Shown: positions 28,587-39,709 of the stretch, piece by piece
Layout of the letters: each line of letters starts with the position of its first letter
How positions within the stretch are numbered: the first letter of the stretch is position 1
DNA from: Aquimarina sp. BL5
GTDB taxonomy: Bacteria; Bacteroidota; Bacteroidia; Flavobacteriales; Flavobacteriaceae
Direction of reading: 5' to 3'
NCBI RefSeq assembly: GCF_003443675.1
Contig: NZ_CP031963.1
Span: forward strand, 992,001 to 1,056,000
DNA length: 64,000 bases
The notes under the pieces: model-generated
Seen by the model: the letters and a program-made list of their open reading frames with translations, nothing else
Told to the model about the DNA's origin: nothing
Database searches by the model: none
Made by a program: the position numbers and the translations under genes

Positions 28587-29630
28587 CTAACGATTTACAC
28601 CTTGTTTATTGATCCAATCCACATATTGTTTTTTGTTTCTTCCGTGTTGGGCTAAAGTCTTAGCAAATTTGTGATACCCAAAGTTTTCTACATTAGCTAC
28701 GAAGAAATAATAGTCATGCTTTTCATAATTTAAAACAGCATCAATAGAAGAAATATCGGGCATAGTAATAGGTCCTGGCGGCAATTCTTTATATTTATAA
28801 GTATTATAAGGACTATCCAGCTCAAGGTCTTTATACAGCACTCTTTTTATAACAATATCCCAATCATTTTTATGTTTTTTGAGCGCATAGATAACCGTGG
28901 GATCTGCATCCAATTTCCATCCATTTTTATAGCGGTTCATATACACTCCCGCTACTCTTGGACGTTCATCGACCTTGGCAGTTTCTTTTTGAACAATCGA
29001 AGCAACTGTGGTCACCTCATTAAAAGTCAAACCAATATTCTTTGCTTTTTCCTTTCTTTCGTCATTCCAAAAACGATTATATTCTTTTAGCATACGACTT
29101 CTAAACTGTTCTGCTGATGTGTTCCAAAAAAACTCATATTTATTTGGAATATACATTGCTAAAGCATTATCAATCGTAAAACCTTTCTCTTTAACAAAAG
29201 CCTCATCTTTAAAAGCATTAAGTAGTGATACACTATCTGCTTCTATCTGTTGCGCAATCCTACCTGCTAGGTTCTCCAATCTTTCTTGATTATTAAAACT
29301 CAACTGAATCGGGGTATTTTTACTTCTCAAAAGATCAACAAGTTCGTTATTATTTAAACCTTTCTTTAAAATATACCTTCCGGCCTTTACCTTATTAGTG
29401 TATCCCTTTTTACTAGCTATTTTATCAAAACTTGAAGTGTTTTTAATTAGTGGATATATAATCCCTCGCAATTCAGAATATGTCGTCCCTGAAGGAATGT
29501 ATACCGTAGTTGTTTCGGTTTCGAAATTTGTATTCGGAGAAAAAACTGCTTGATACACAAAATATGCAAACAATCCACCTACAATTAAACCTATTACGGC
29601 TATTAACAATAATAATTTCTTAATGTACAT
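28587..29630 (-). CDS. mltG: endolytic murein transglycosylase MltG
   Basis: Cuts nascent peptidoglycan strands and so sets glycan length. One membrane anchor (KLLLLIAVIGLIVGGLFAYF) is followed by a LysM-like subdomain and the YceG domain with the catalytic Glu in VASIVQKETAK, plus NRYKNGWKLDADPTVIYAL and YNTYKYKELPPGPI. I prefer the ATG at 29630 (MYIKKLLL); the frame runs on to 29669 but overlaps the acetyltransferase gene. With this start the overlap is 11 bases. About 347 residues, normal. Confidence 0.95.
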   Translation of the reverse strand: MYIKKLLLLIAVIGLIVGGLFAYFVYQAVFSPNTNFETETTTVYIPSGTTYSELRGIIYPLIKNTSSFDKIASKKGYTNKVKAGRYILKKGLNNNELVDLLRSKNTPIQLSFNNQERLENLAGRIAQQIEADSVSLLNAFKDEAFVKEKGFTIDNALAMYIPNKYEFFWNTSAEQFRSRMLKEYNRFWNDERKEKAKNIGLTFNEVTTVASIVQKETAKVDERPRVAGVYMNRYKNGWKLDADPTVIYALKKHKNDWDIVIKRVLYKDLELDSPYNTYKYKELPPGPITMPDISSIDAVLNYEKHDYYFFVANVENFGYHKFAKTLAQHGRNKKQYVDWINKQGVNR

Positions 29631-30147
29631 ATATGAGTTGATATAAAAGTTCATCCTTATAGATACCATCTACAAGGTTCCATTCTTTTTTTATTCCTAT
29701 TTTTTCAAAACCTTCTTTTTCAAACAATTTAATGCTTGCTAAATTATCTTCCGCAATATTAGCATATAATTGATGTAGACGAAGATGAGTTTTCCCATAA
29801 TTCTTAATAAGAGTTAAAGCTTCTTTTCCATAGCCTTTACCTCGATGTTCTTCTTCAGCAATAAGAATACCAACACCTGCCCTATTGTGGGTTGGGTTAA
29901 AATCAAATAAATCAATAAGTCCTATTGCAGCTTCATCGTAAGAACATATTACAAGTCGTAATTGTTTAGCATCATAAATATCTTGATGCGCATTCTCTAA
30001 ATATTGTTTTATCAAAAACCTAGAATATGGTGTCTGCGTAGTACTCATCTCCCATATTCGTTCATCATTCTCTATCAGATAAACAAAATCAAGATCTTCT
30101 GGCTCTAATGCCCTTAAATAAATATGTTCACCTTTAAGTGTCAACAT
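29620..30147 (-). CDS. GNAT-family N-acetyltransferase (RimJ-like)
   Basis: 175 residues. The layout is that of the RimJ/RimL/SpeG group: LRALEPEDLDFVYLIEND at the N-terminus, the acetyl-CoA loop EEHRGKGYGKEAL, and IAEDNLASIKLFEKEGFEKIG at the C-terminus. The substrate may be a polyamine or a protein N-terminus; the sequence does not decide. Overlaps mltG and, by 7 bases, dapF, so the three form one operon. Confidence 0.88.
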   Translation of the reverse strand: MLTLKGEHIYLRALEPEDLDFVYLIENDERIWEMSTTQTPYSRFLIKQYLENAHQDIYDAKQLRLVICSYDEAAIGLIDLFDFNPTHNRAGVGILIAEEEHRGKGYGKEALTLIKNYGKTHLRLHQLYANIAEDNLASIKLFEKEGFEKIGIKKEWNLVDGIYKDELLYQLIYVH

Positions 30148-30926
30148 GTAATCTCTCCTTTAAAAACTTGTTCTGCAGGACCTATAAGAAATATATCTTC
30201 GTATCCATTAGCAGTCTGTCTAAAAGTAACTTTTAATTTTCCCCCAAGAGTTTTGATATTCACCTCTTCTTTATCAGTCATCTTTGTTGTATGCATAGAC
30301 AATGCTACTGCGGTAACTCCAGTACCACAAGATAAGGTTTCATCTTCTACTCCTCTTTCGTATGTTCTTACTGTAAACAAATCTTCTCCTGCTTTCTCTA
30401 CAAAATTAACATTACTTCCTGTTTCGAAATAAGGTGCTCCATTCCTAATTTCGCGACCTATATTTTCAACATCATAGTTAATCAAATTATCCACCATAGT
30501 TACGTGATGAGGAGAACCCGTATCTAAGAATAGATGCGAATCATATTGCTCTATCTTTGAAACATTCTGCATTTGTAAATAAACAAGTCCATTTTTAATT
30601 TCTGCTTTGTGTTTTCCGTCTATTGCTGTAAATGCGGCCTTGTCTTCAATAACACCAAGAAATGCCGCAAATGCCACAAGACATCTTCCACCATTACCAC
30701 ACATAGAACTCTCATTCCCATCAGCATTAAAATACACCATTGTAAAATCATCTTCATCATTTTCAGGAAGCTCTAACAACATTAATCCGTCTGCTCCTAT
30801 TCCAAATTTTCTGTCACAAAGTCTCGAAAAAATTTTGGTATTATTTTTGGTTAAAATTGATTGTCTATTATCAATGATTACAAAATCATTACCTGTTCCT
30901 TGGTATTTATAAAAAGTAAGATTCAT
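30141..30926 (-). CDS. dapF: diaminopimelate epimerase
   Basis: Converts LL- to meso-diaminopimelate for lysine and peptidoglycan. The two catalytic cysteines are present in SSMCGNGGRCL (first half) and LSCGTGVTAVAL (second half). 261 residues is normal. First gene of dapF-GNAT-mltG, fitting a cell-wall operon; a -7 element lies 24 bases upstream. Confidence 0.97.
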   Translation of the reverse strand: MNLTFYKYQGTGNDFVIIDNRQSILTKNNTKIFSRLCDRKFGIGADGLMLLELPENDEDDFTMVYFNADGNESSMCGNGGRCLVAFAAFLGVIEDKAAFTAIDGKHKAEIKNGLVYLQMQNVSKIEQYDSHLFLDTGSPHHVTMVDNLINYDVENIGREIRNGAPYFETGSNVNFVEKAGEDLFTVRTYERGVEDETLSCGTGVTAVALSMHTTKMTDKEEVNIKTLGGKLKVTFRQTANGYEDIFLIGPAEQVFKGEITC

Positions 30927-30949
30927 TATTCTTGTTCAATTATAGAGGA

Positions 30950-30957
30950 CAAAGGTA
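30950..30957 (-). promoter_or_regulatory. -7 element (TACCTTTG) of the dapF operon
   Basis: Minus strand TACCTTTG, full match to TAnnTTTG, 23 bases before the dapF ATG. No TTG at the usual -33 distance. Confidence 0.45.
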
Positions 30958-31094
30958 CAAAGAAAGTTACCATATTATTGTTGTTAATAGAGCGTTAAAT
31001 ATCAGAAAAAAATATACTATAGTTGTAATTTTAATAGTTATTAAGAGTCTATATTATAGTACTAGTCAAATTAAACGAAAAAAAAGAAAAGAAG

Positions 31095-32513
31095 ATGAAA
31101 AGATTTTTGAACTTATTGGTTGTCGCTATTTTAGCAGGTGTTATTACATTAGGAGCTTACAAGACTTTTTTAGAACCGGAAGCTATTGTTTTTACAGAAA
31201 ATGAAACTACACCAAAAACATCATTAATTCCAGCAACTTATACCACTACAAATTTAAATACTGCAGATACGAATACAGACTTTACGATCGCTGCAGAAAA
31301 AACAGTAAACGCTGTAGTACACGTCAAACAATATGGGATTACTAAAAGCCCAAGAAATCTTATGGAGTATTTTAGGAACGGTGGAACAACGGAAAGAAGA
31401 ATTCAAGGAGCCGGTTCTGGAGTAATTATAACAGAAGATGGATATATCGTAACTAATAATCACGTAATTGATGGTGCAACCGATCTGGAGGTAACCCTAA
31501 ACAATAACAAATCCTATAAAGCAGAAGTAATAGGTACCGCACCGCAATCCGACATTGCTTTAATTAAAATCGATACTAACGAAAAATTAACCTATATCCC
31601 TTTTGGTGATTCTAACAACGCTAAAATAGGAGAATGGGTATTAGCTGTAGGTAATCCTTTTAATTTAACTTCTACAGTAACAGCTGGTATCATTAGTGCA
31701 AAATCTAGGGATCTAAATGAATATGACGGTAATTTTCAGTCTTTTATCCAAACAGATGCAGCTATAAACCCTGGAAATAGTGGGGGTGCTTTGGTTAATA
31801 TTAAAGGAGAACTAATCGGAATTAATACCGCGATCACCTCTCAAACCGGTAGTTACGTAGGTTATGCTTTTGCAGTACCCTCTAATAATACTCGTAAGAT
31901 TGTAGAGGATATTTTAGAATTCGGAGATGTACAGAAAGGAATCCTTGGAATAAATGGAGGCAACCTAACATCAGAAATTAAAGCAAAGTATAATCTAAAT
32001 GAGACTCAAGGTGTAGTTATCACGAATGTAGGAGAAGAGAGTGGTGCTAAAAAAGCTGGACTTAAAGTCGGAGATATTATTAAAGAAATAGATGGTATAA
32101 GAATCAAAAAATTCTCTGATCTAACTGGTTATGTAAATACCAAAAATCCTAATGATGTAATTAATGTAAAAATTAAACGTAACAGCAGTGAATTAAATTT
32201 ACCTGTTACTTTATCTAAATATGTAATCCAACGATATAATATCGAAGATGTCGGTGTAGAAGTAGCTAATCCTAATCCAGAATACCTAAAGAAATTTAAT
32301 CTGGATCACGGTGTAATAATTAGCAAAGCTCTAAGTCAAAAAATGCAACGCTACAATCTAGAAGGATTAATCATCAGTGAAATTGATGGCAAAAAAGTTA
32401 AAAATGTTTTACAAGTAAAACAGATTATAGAAAATAAATATCCTGAAGAAGATATCACTATTAGCTTAATAGATCGAGATGGAGAAAAACGTGAGTTTGT
32501 TTTCCAGAATTAG
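31095..32513 (+). CDS. HtrA/DegP-type serine protease
   Basis: Periplasmic protease-chaperone. N-terminal signal anchor (about 4-23), then a trypsin-like domain with the catalytic triad H123 (TNNHVIDG), D153 (SDIALIKI) and S229 (NPGNSGGAL), followed by two PDZ domains (about 280-365 with GVVITNVGEESGAKKAGLKV, and 390-472). 472 residues is normal for DegP/DegQ. It is monocistronic: divergent dapF on one side, a strong terminator on the other. Confidence 0.95.
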   Translation: MKRFLNLLVVAILAGVITLGAYKTFLEPEAIVFTENETTPKTSLIPATYTTTNLNTADTNTDFTIAAEKTVNAVVHVKQYGITKSPRNLMEYFRNGGTTERRIQGAGSGVIITEDGYIVTNNHVIDGATDLEVTLNNNKSYKAEVIGTAPQSDIALIKIDTNEKLTYIPFGDSNNAKIGEWVLAVGNPFNLTSTVTAGIISAKSRDLNEYDGNFQSFIQTDAAINPGNSGGALVNIKGELIGINTAITSQTGSYVGYAFAVPSNNTRKIVEDILEFGDVQKGILGINGGNLTSEIKAKYNLNETQGVVITNVGEESGAKKAGLKVGDIIKEIDGIRIKKFSDLTGYVNTKNPNDVINVKIKRNSSELNLPVTLSKYVIQRYNIEDVGVEVANPNPEYLKKFNLDHGVIISKALSQKMQRYNLEGLIISEIDGKKVKNVLQVKQIIENKYPEEDITISLIDRDGEKREFVFQN

Positions 32514-32537
32514 ATATAATACCATATAAAATCAATG

Positions 32538-32572
32538 ATCCCATTACTCATAAAAAGTAATGGGATTTTTTT
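32538..32572 (+). terminator. intrinsic terminator of htrA
   Basis: Stem ATCCCATTACT (32538-32548) pairs perfectly with AGTAATGGGAT (32556-32566) around a 7-base loop and is followed by a run of T. Confidence 0.93.
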
Positions 32573-32606
32573 ATTCAAAAAGCTTTACGAAAACGTTTGA
32601 AATTCA

Positions 32607-32614
32607 TAATTTTG
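32607..32614 (+). promoter_or_regulatory. -7 element (TAATTTTG) of the GAPDH gene
   Basis: Full match to TAnnTTTG, 34 bases before the ATG at 32649; no clear -33 TTG. Confidence 0.5.
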
Positions 32615-32648
32615 CGCGAAATTTCAAGATTGTAAAACACAACACATT

Positions 32649-34097
32649 ATGAGTTCTAACGAAGTTTATGAGAAAGAACTTGCCTTTCAGGCAGACAGAC
32701 GCCGCGCAACAGTGGCTTTCATTAAAACTGTAAGTGATCTATGGTACGACAATTCTATCGAATTAGTACTATTCCGTAACCAGTTAATTGATAAAAACGT
32801 AAGTGAAATTCTTAATTTACACGAATACGCCGGTGAGTTTGTTCAAAAACCAATTTCGATTTTTGACTCTGTAGAAATTGCCCAGGCTATTAAGTTAATG
32901 GATTTACCTCCTGCCAAATTAGATATTGGTAAACTTACTTATGAGTATCATCTTGCTGGGAATGAATTTGATTCTGCCACTAGTTTTGTGATGAACAAAT
33001 TAAAAGATGCAAAGAAGTTTAAAAACATTTCTCCTAAAGATGTGGTTCTTTATGGTTTCGGACGCATTGGACGTTTAGTAGCGAGAGAACTTATGACTAT
33101 TACCGGAAAAGGAAGTCAATTAAGATTAAGAGCTATCGTAACCAGAGGATCTATTACAGAAGAAATTTTAGAAAAAAGAGCTTCATTATTAAGAAATGAC
33201 TCTGTTCATGGCGAATTTTCTGGTTTAGTAGAAACCGATATAGCAAACAGTTCTTTGATCATAAACGGAACTACAGTAAAAATCATTAGCGCTAATAATC
33301 CTGAAGATATAGATTATACTTCTTTCGGAATTGACAATGCACTATTAATTGATAACACTGGAGCATTTAGAGACAAAGAAGCTTTAAGCAGACATTTGAT
33401 TGCCAAAGGAATTGATAAAGTTTTGCTTACCGCACCAGGAAAAGGAATTCCAAATATTGTACACGGAGTAAACCATAAAGAAAATGATCCTGATAAAGTA
33501 AATATCTTTTCTGCGGCATCTTGTACTACCAATGCAATTACCCCAATTTTACAAGCAGTAGATGAAAGCTTTGGAGTTATAAATGGTCACCTAGAAACCA
33601 TACACGCATATACCAACGACCAGAATCTGGTAGATAATATGCACAACAAATACCGAAGAGGTCGCGCTGCTGCCTTAAATATGGTGATCACAGAAACAGG
33701 AGCAGGAAAAGCAGTTTCAAAAGCATTACCAAGTTTCGAAGGAAAATTAACCTCCAATGCTATTAGAGTACCGGTACCAAACGGATCTCTAGCAATTCTT
33801 AATCTTAATTTGGATAAAAAAGCTTCTAAAGAAAGTATGAATGCTATTATAAAAAAATATGCTTTAGAAGGGAATTTGGTAGAACAAATCAAGTATTCTT
33901 TGGATAATGAATTAGTTTCAAGTGATATTGTAGGTTCATCTGCACCATCCATATATGATAGTAATGCAACCATTGTAGATGCTAAGGGTAATAACGCAAT
34001 CTTATATGTATGGTATGATAATGAATATGGATATAGTCATCAGGTAATTAGATTATCAAAATATATTGCCAAAGTAAGACGTTACACTTATTACTAG
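32649..34097 (+). CDS. glyceraldehyde-3-phosphate dehydrogenase, long form
   Basis: 482 residues, about 140 more than classical GAPDH. The extra 130 N-terminal residues (helical, with charged stretches) precede the NAD-binding motif LYGFGRIGRL (134-143). Catalytic Cys292 is in SAASCTTNAITP, and the usual histidine follows further on; WYDNEYGYSHQVIRL is the canonical C-terminal motif. Such long forms occur widely in Bacteroidota alongside a normal GAPDH; their special role is not settled. Flanked by terminators on both sides, so transcribed alone. Confidence 0.94.
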   Translation: MSSNEVYEKELAFQADRRRATVAFIKTVSDLWYDNSIELVLFRNQLIDKNVSEILNLHEYAGEFVQKPISIFDSVEIAQAIKLMDLPPAKLDIGKLTYEYHLAGNEFDSATSFVMNKLKDAKKFKNISPKDVVLYGFGRIGRLVARELMTITGKGSQLRLRAIVTRGSITEEILEKRASLLRNDSVHGEFSGLVETDIANSSLIINGTTVKIISANNPEDIDYTSFGIDNALLIDNTGAFRDKEALSRHLIAKGIDKVLLTAPGKGIPNIVHGVNHKENDPDKVNIFSAASCTTNAITPILQAVDESFGVINGHLETIHAYTNDQNLVDNMHNKYRRGRAAALNMVITETGAGKAVSKALPSFEGKLTSNAIRVPVPNGSLAILNLNLDKKASKESMNAIIKKYALEGNLVEQIKYSLDNELVSSDIVGSSAPSIYDSNATIVDAKGNNAILYVWYDNEYGYSHQVIRLSKYIAKVRRYTYY

Positions 34098-34122
34098 AGA
34101 ACATAATTATATATAGAAAATT

Positions 34123-34156
34123 AAAAAGGCTGTCAAAAAAAGACAGTCTTTTTAAT
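34123..34156 (+). terminator. intrinsic terminator of GAPDH gene
   Basis: Stem AAAAGGCTGTC pairs with GACAGTCTTTTT (34142-34153) around a short A-rich loop, with one G-T pair, followed by T-rich sequence. Confidence 0.9.
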
Positions 34157-34402
34157 TTCAACACAGCAAACTAGTTAATCAATGTTCAATCTTAAATTTT
34201 TAGAAAACTAAGATATCACACATTAAATCTTTTAAATTATTCACAATATCGTATCTTTATTAACGTTAAAATTAATTAAAGACTGACGTAAAAAGAATAA
34301 AGCTTTTAGAATAATGAACAACTTCATTCAGCAAGTACCGTGAAGTTTATTTCATCAAACTTAAGGTTTTAATCGACCATTAAAAACAATTAAAATTCAC
34401 AC
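34157..34402. other. gene-free stretch between GAPDH and coiled-coil protein
   Basis: With the terminator this makes about 305 bases without a gene. It is AT-rich; I see no convincing promoter motif, ORF or hairpin. Confidence 0.5.
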
Positions 34403-35020
34403 ATGAAATTATCAAAGTACCTATTAGTTTTAATAGCTCTATTCCCCTTTTTTGAAACCATTCAGGCACAAGAAGAAAACCTAACGGCAGAACAAGCGTT
34501 ACAGAAAGAAAATATTCAGACGCAATTTGATGTCGTAATCAAGAAATCCGGAAGGTATCAAGAATACAAGGTGGTAAAACGGATTTGGCTTGATAAGTTA
34601 AAAGGAAATACCATAGATTCTCTTAAAACATTAGAAGCTAAATTAAATAGCTCTAATCAAAAAATTGCTGAACAACAAACCTCTATATCAAATCTAGAAA
34701 CTTCGTTGGCAAAAACAAATGGAGATCTTTCTGCTGTTACCGAAGAAAAAGATAGTATGACTTTTCTTGGGATATCATTTACCAAAGGTAGTTACAAAAC
34801 GATGATGTGGACCATCGTTGGAGGACTGTTAGCACTACTCGCCTTCTTTGTTTTTAAATTTAAGAATAGTAACTCTGTTACCATTCAAGCTAAAAAAGCG
34901 TTAGCGGAGACCGAAGCAGAATTTGAAGATCACAGACGTAGAGCTTTAGAAAGAGAACAAAAAGTAATGCGTAAGCTTCAGGATGAAATCAACAAACAAC
35001 GTAAAACCGGAGCGAAGTAA
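34403..35020 (+). CDS. signal-peptide, coiled-coil, single-TM protein upstream of trmD
   Basis: 205 residues of unknown function. A signal peptide (KYLLVLIALFPFFETIQAQ) is followed by an N-terminal QYKVV...-type segment (GRYQEYKVVKRIWLDKLKG), a coiled coil (about 75-115), a membrane helix (TMMWTIVGGLLALLAFFVF, about 132-151) and a second, highly charged cytoplasmic coiled coil (about 165-205). Such a protein next to trmD is common in Flavobacteriaceae, where it is sometimes mislabelled as tRNA methyltransferase; nothing in it supports that. A signalling or scaffold role across the inner membrane is possible. Confidence 0.75.
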   Translation: MKLSKYLLVLIALFPFFETIQAQEENLTAEQALQKENIQTQFDVVIKKSGRYQEYKVVKRIWLDKLKGNTIDSLKTLEAKLNSSNQKIAEQQTSISNLETSLAKTNGDLSAVTEEKDSMTFLGISFTKGSYKTMMWTIVGGLLALLAFFVFKFKNSNSVTIQAKKALAETEAEFEDHRRRALEREQKVMRKLQDEINKQRKTGAK

Positions 35021-35081
35021 TATCAATTTTCTGGAATATTAATGTATTGTTTTGCATCTTTGCAAATCTTAATTAAAAAAG

Positions 35082-35759
35082 ATGCGAATAGATATAATAA
35101 CGGTAGTACCGGACATTTTAAAAAGCCCTTTTGAAGCTTCCATTATGAAGCGTTCTATAGAAAAAGGACTAGTAGAAGTGCATTTTCATAATCTTAGAGA
35201 TTATACCACTGACAATTATAAGCAAGTGGACGATTATCAATTTGGTGGTGGTGCCGGTATGGTAATGATGGTGGAACCAATCGATAAATGTATCTCTGGA
35301 TTAAAAGCTAAAAGGACATATGATGAAATCATCTATATGACTCCAGACGGAGAAACCCTAAATCAAAGTATCGCAAATCAACTATCACTAAAAGGTAACC
35401 TGATTATTTTATGTGGTCATTACAAAGGCGTAGATCAGCGAGTTCGAGACCACTTTATTACAAAAGAAATATCGGTTGGAGATTATGTCCTTTCTGGAGG
35501 AGAATTAGGTGCTCTGATTTTGTGTGATGCAATTATAAGACTAATTCCAGGGGTTCTAGGTAATGAAACTTCCGCATTAACAGACTCGTTTCAGGATGAT
35601 CTACTAGCACCTCCCATATATACAAGGCCGGCGGACTATAAAGGATGGAAAGTTCCGGAAGTACTTACATCTGGGAATTTCCCAAAAATCGAAGCTTGGC
35701 GAGAGGAACAAGCATATCAAAGAACTAAAGAACGCAGACCTGATTTATTGGATGATTAA
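35082..35759 (+). CDS. trmD: tRNA (guanine-N1)-methyltransferase
   Basis: Methylates G37 of tRNAs that read CNN codons. SPOUT/trefoil-knot enzyme of 225 residues: [10 protein letters not shown] at the N-terminus, [26 protein letters not shown] and [15 protein letters not shown] form the SAM-binding knot. The conserved Asp and Arg residues of the family are in place. The next gene, rplS, is often in the same operon in bacteria; here it has a promoter of its own 140 bases upstream of its ATG. Confidence 0.97.
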   Translation: MRIDIITVVPDILKSPFEASIMKRSIEKGLVEVHFHNLRDYTTDNYKQVDDYQFGGGAGMVMMVEPIDKCISGLKAKRTYDEIIYMTPDGETLNQSIANQLSLKGNLIILCGHYKGVDQRVRDHFITKEISVGDYVLSGGELGALILCDAIIRLIPGVLGNETSALTDSFQDDLLAPPIYTRPADYKGWKVPEVLTSGNFPKIEAWREEQAYQRTKERRPDLLDD

Positions 35760-35878
35760 ACGCTATTCTTTCTACTTATTTATTCAGATAACACTTAGTC
35801 TAAAACCAATTTTATTTAACTGAAATTCAATAACATAAGAAGCCTTTATTACCTAAAAAGAATAATTATAAAAAATAC

Positions 35879-35908
35879 TTGCAAATCACTAAATAATACT
35901 TATTTTTG
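35879..35908 (+). promoter_or_regulatory. promoter of rplS
   Basis: TTG (35879-35881), a 19-base spacer, then TATTTTTG (35901-35908). This is a complete Bacteroidota promoter. The start of transcription is predicted near 35912-35915, right where the rplS leader stem begins. Confidence 0.8.
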
Positions 35909-35915
35909 CAGCCTG

Positions 35916-35957
35916 ATTAAAACAACCTCTGGCGAGAATCGTGAACGTTGCTTTAAT
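35916..35957 (+). promoter_or_regulatory. structured leader of rplS (likely autoregulatory)
   Basis: ATTAAAaCAAC (35916-35926) pairs with GTTGcTTTAAT (35947-35957), ten pairs with one A-C mismatch. The 20-base interior contains TCTggcgAGA, a second small hairpin. The structure begins at the predicted transcription start and lies directly upstream of the L19 gene, as expected for a ribosomal-protein leader that L19 would bind. A flavobacterial L19 leader has been proposed in the literature as far as I recall; whether this is the same element needs a covariance search. Confidence 0.6.
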
Positions 35958-35982
35958 AAAAAATAAGTAAACTATCTCAAAA

Positions 35983-36333
35983 ATGGAAGATTTAGTAAAA
36001 TTCGTACAAGACGAATTTGTTACAAGAAAAGATTTACCTGAATTCGCTGCAGGTGATACAATCACAGTATATTACGAAATTAAAGAAGGAAACAAGACAC
36101 GTACACAGTTCTTTAGAGGAGTTGTAATCCAAAGAAGAGGTTCTGGTTCTAGTGAAACTTTCACAATTAGAAAAATGTCTGGAACTGTAGGTGTAGAGCG
36201 TATTTTTCCAGTAAATTTACCTGCACTTCAGAAAATTGAAGTTAACAAAAGAGGTAAAGTTCGTAGAGCACGTATATTCTACTTTAGAGAACTTACTGGT
36301 AAGAAAGCACGTATCAAAGAAAAGAGAAGCTAA
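35983..36333 (+). CDS. rplS: 50S ribosomal protein L19
   Basis: Protein at the 30S-50S interface. 116 residues with the family's core: [47 protein letters not shown] and [20 protein letters not shown]. The basic C-terminus [12 protein letters not shown] is typical. Followed by a good terminator, so transcribed from its own promoter as a single gene. Confidence 0.98.
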   Translation: MEDLVKFVQDEFVTRKDLPEFAAGDTITVYYEIKEGNKTRTQFFRGVVIQRRGSGSSETFTIRKMSGTVGVERIFPVNLPALQKIEVNKRGKVRRARIFYFRELTGKKARIKEKRS

Positions 36334-36352
36334 TTCTTACTTCTTATATCAT

Positions 36353-36384
36353 AAAAAAAGGTTGTCGAATGACAACTTTTTTTT
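36353..36384 (+). terminator. intrinsic terminator of rplS
   Basis: AAAAAAGGTTGTC pairs with GACAACTTTTTTTT around a GAAT loop, then T-rich sequence. Confidence 0.93.
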
Positions 36385-36925
36385 ATGAACAAAAGTTAAC
36401 AACTCTAGTTCATAACCAGTTGATAACTAAAGTTATATAAAAAATTGATCTATCTATTCATTTTACTTATTTTTATATAAGAAATGATATATCAATTTCG
36501 AGATGACACAAGGATTCTGGGTATATTTTTTTTCTAAACACGTTCTTTGAACATTTACATAAACCATCTTAAGATTAGGATAAATATAAAACGAAAGTTA
36601 TTTTTTTGAGTACATCGTTGAAATAAATTTAAGGGTTCTCTTTAAAATCGTTTCAGAATGAAATTCAAAAGAAAAAATTAAGTTTTGACAACTTTTTAAT
36701 TTTAAGTGGCATTTGACTATTCGGATAAAAAAACGAAAAATTACATTCGTAATTTAGATACAAAAGTGTTCGCAATAGTCTTTCCGAGTAGTATTTAGGT
36801 TAACATCGTATTTTCTTTTACAAATTTAAATCTACTCAAAACAGAAATAAAAATATTGGTATAAATCAACGAAAGTTATTATTTCATAGCGGGTAAAACA
36901 GCTAACAATCTTATTATTTCTGAAC
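36385..36925. other. gene-free stretch, possible noncoding transcript
   Basis: Together with the next features this is a 960-base stretch without a gene between rplS and icd. No ORF of note lies on either strand. It contains three degenerate copies of a 26-29 base direct repeat and ends in a strong terminator (36926-36970) that cannot serve rplS, which has its own. A noncoding RNA transcribed toward that terminator would explain it. Confidence 0.4.
36574..36880 (+). repeat. three degenerate direct repeats
   Basis: Copies at 36574-36602, 36719-36745 and 36855-36880 share the pattern ATT, then GGATAA or GGTATAA, a short A-rich spacer, ACGAAA, and TTA. The first and third also share ACGAAAGTTATT. 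Given the AT-rich background the similarity is suggestive only. Confidence 0.35.
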
Positions 36926-36970
36926 AAAAGCCATATCAAGGTATTCGTATTATGATATGGCTTTTTATTT
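36926..36970 (+). terminator. intrinsic terminator of an unidentified transcript
   Basis: AAAAGCCATATCA (36926-36938) pairs perfectly with TGATATGGCTTTT (36953-36965) around a 14-base loop, followed by ATTTTTT. No annotated gene ends here on the plus strand. Confidence 0.85.
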
Positions 36971-37099
36971 TTTACAACTATTCCTAAATGAAGCGCTTTT
37001 TTTTACGACTACCGTTTTTTCTACCCTCTCTTTTTTAAAGATTTATAATTCAATTCCTTTAACGCAAAACTAACAATATACAGGTTGCATTTGCTTCCC

Positions 37100-37107
37100 T
37101 ATATTTG
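37100..37107 (+). promoter_or_regulatory. -7 element (TATATTTG) of icd
   Basis: Full match to TAnnTTTG. A TTG occurs 12 bases upstream, nearer than usual. If used, the icd mRNA has a leader of about 180 bases, which contains two inverted repeats. Confidence 0.45.
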
Positions 37108-37134
37108 TATCTTCGCGCTCGGAAAATCTTACAG

Positions 37135-37197
37135 CAAATAATATTAGATAACATAAAGTGTTCCGCTAGTATAAATAAGAAGAGGTAATATTATTTG
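37135..37197 (+). promoter_or_regulatory. 12-bp inverted repeat in the icd leader
   Basis: CAAATAATATTA (37135-37146) is perfectly complementary to TAATATTATTTG (37186-37197), with 39 bases between. In the mRNA it would form a long AU-rich stem with a large loop; in DNA it could be two half-sites for a regulator. Confidence 0.5.
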
Positions 37198-37248
37198 TCC
37201 AAGAAAAGTTAAACGACTAATTATTTCCTTAATATATCGTATAATACA

Positions 37249-39519
<2,271 letters not shown>

Positions 39520-39538
39520 ACGAATCTTCTTATATAAG

Positions 39539-39577
39539 AAAAGCGCCATATAATAAATTTTATATGGCGCTTTTTTA
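39539..39577 (+). terminator. intrinsic terminator of icd
   Basis: AAAAGCGCCATATA pairs with TATATGGCGCTTTT (39561-39574) around an 8-base loop and runs into T residues. Confidence 0.94.
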
Positions 39578-39709
39578 TAAAGTTATATGTTCAAAATATT
39601 AAAAAAGATACGCTACTAAACAAACAAGAGATTTAAAATTGTTTAGTTTTACCAAAGAAAGTATCACCAACTTTCAACACAGACCAGAACTTTTATAGAC
39701 CAAAAACCC

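Noticed and set aside
30932..31204. 90-codon plus-strand ORF overlapping the start of htrA
   Set aside because: Out of frame with htrA, runs through the divergent promoter region, and codes for no recognisable protein.
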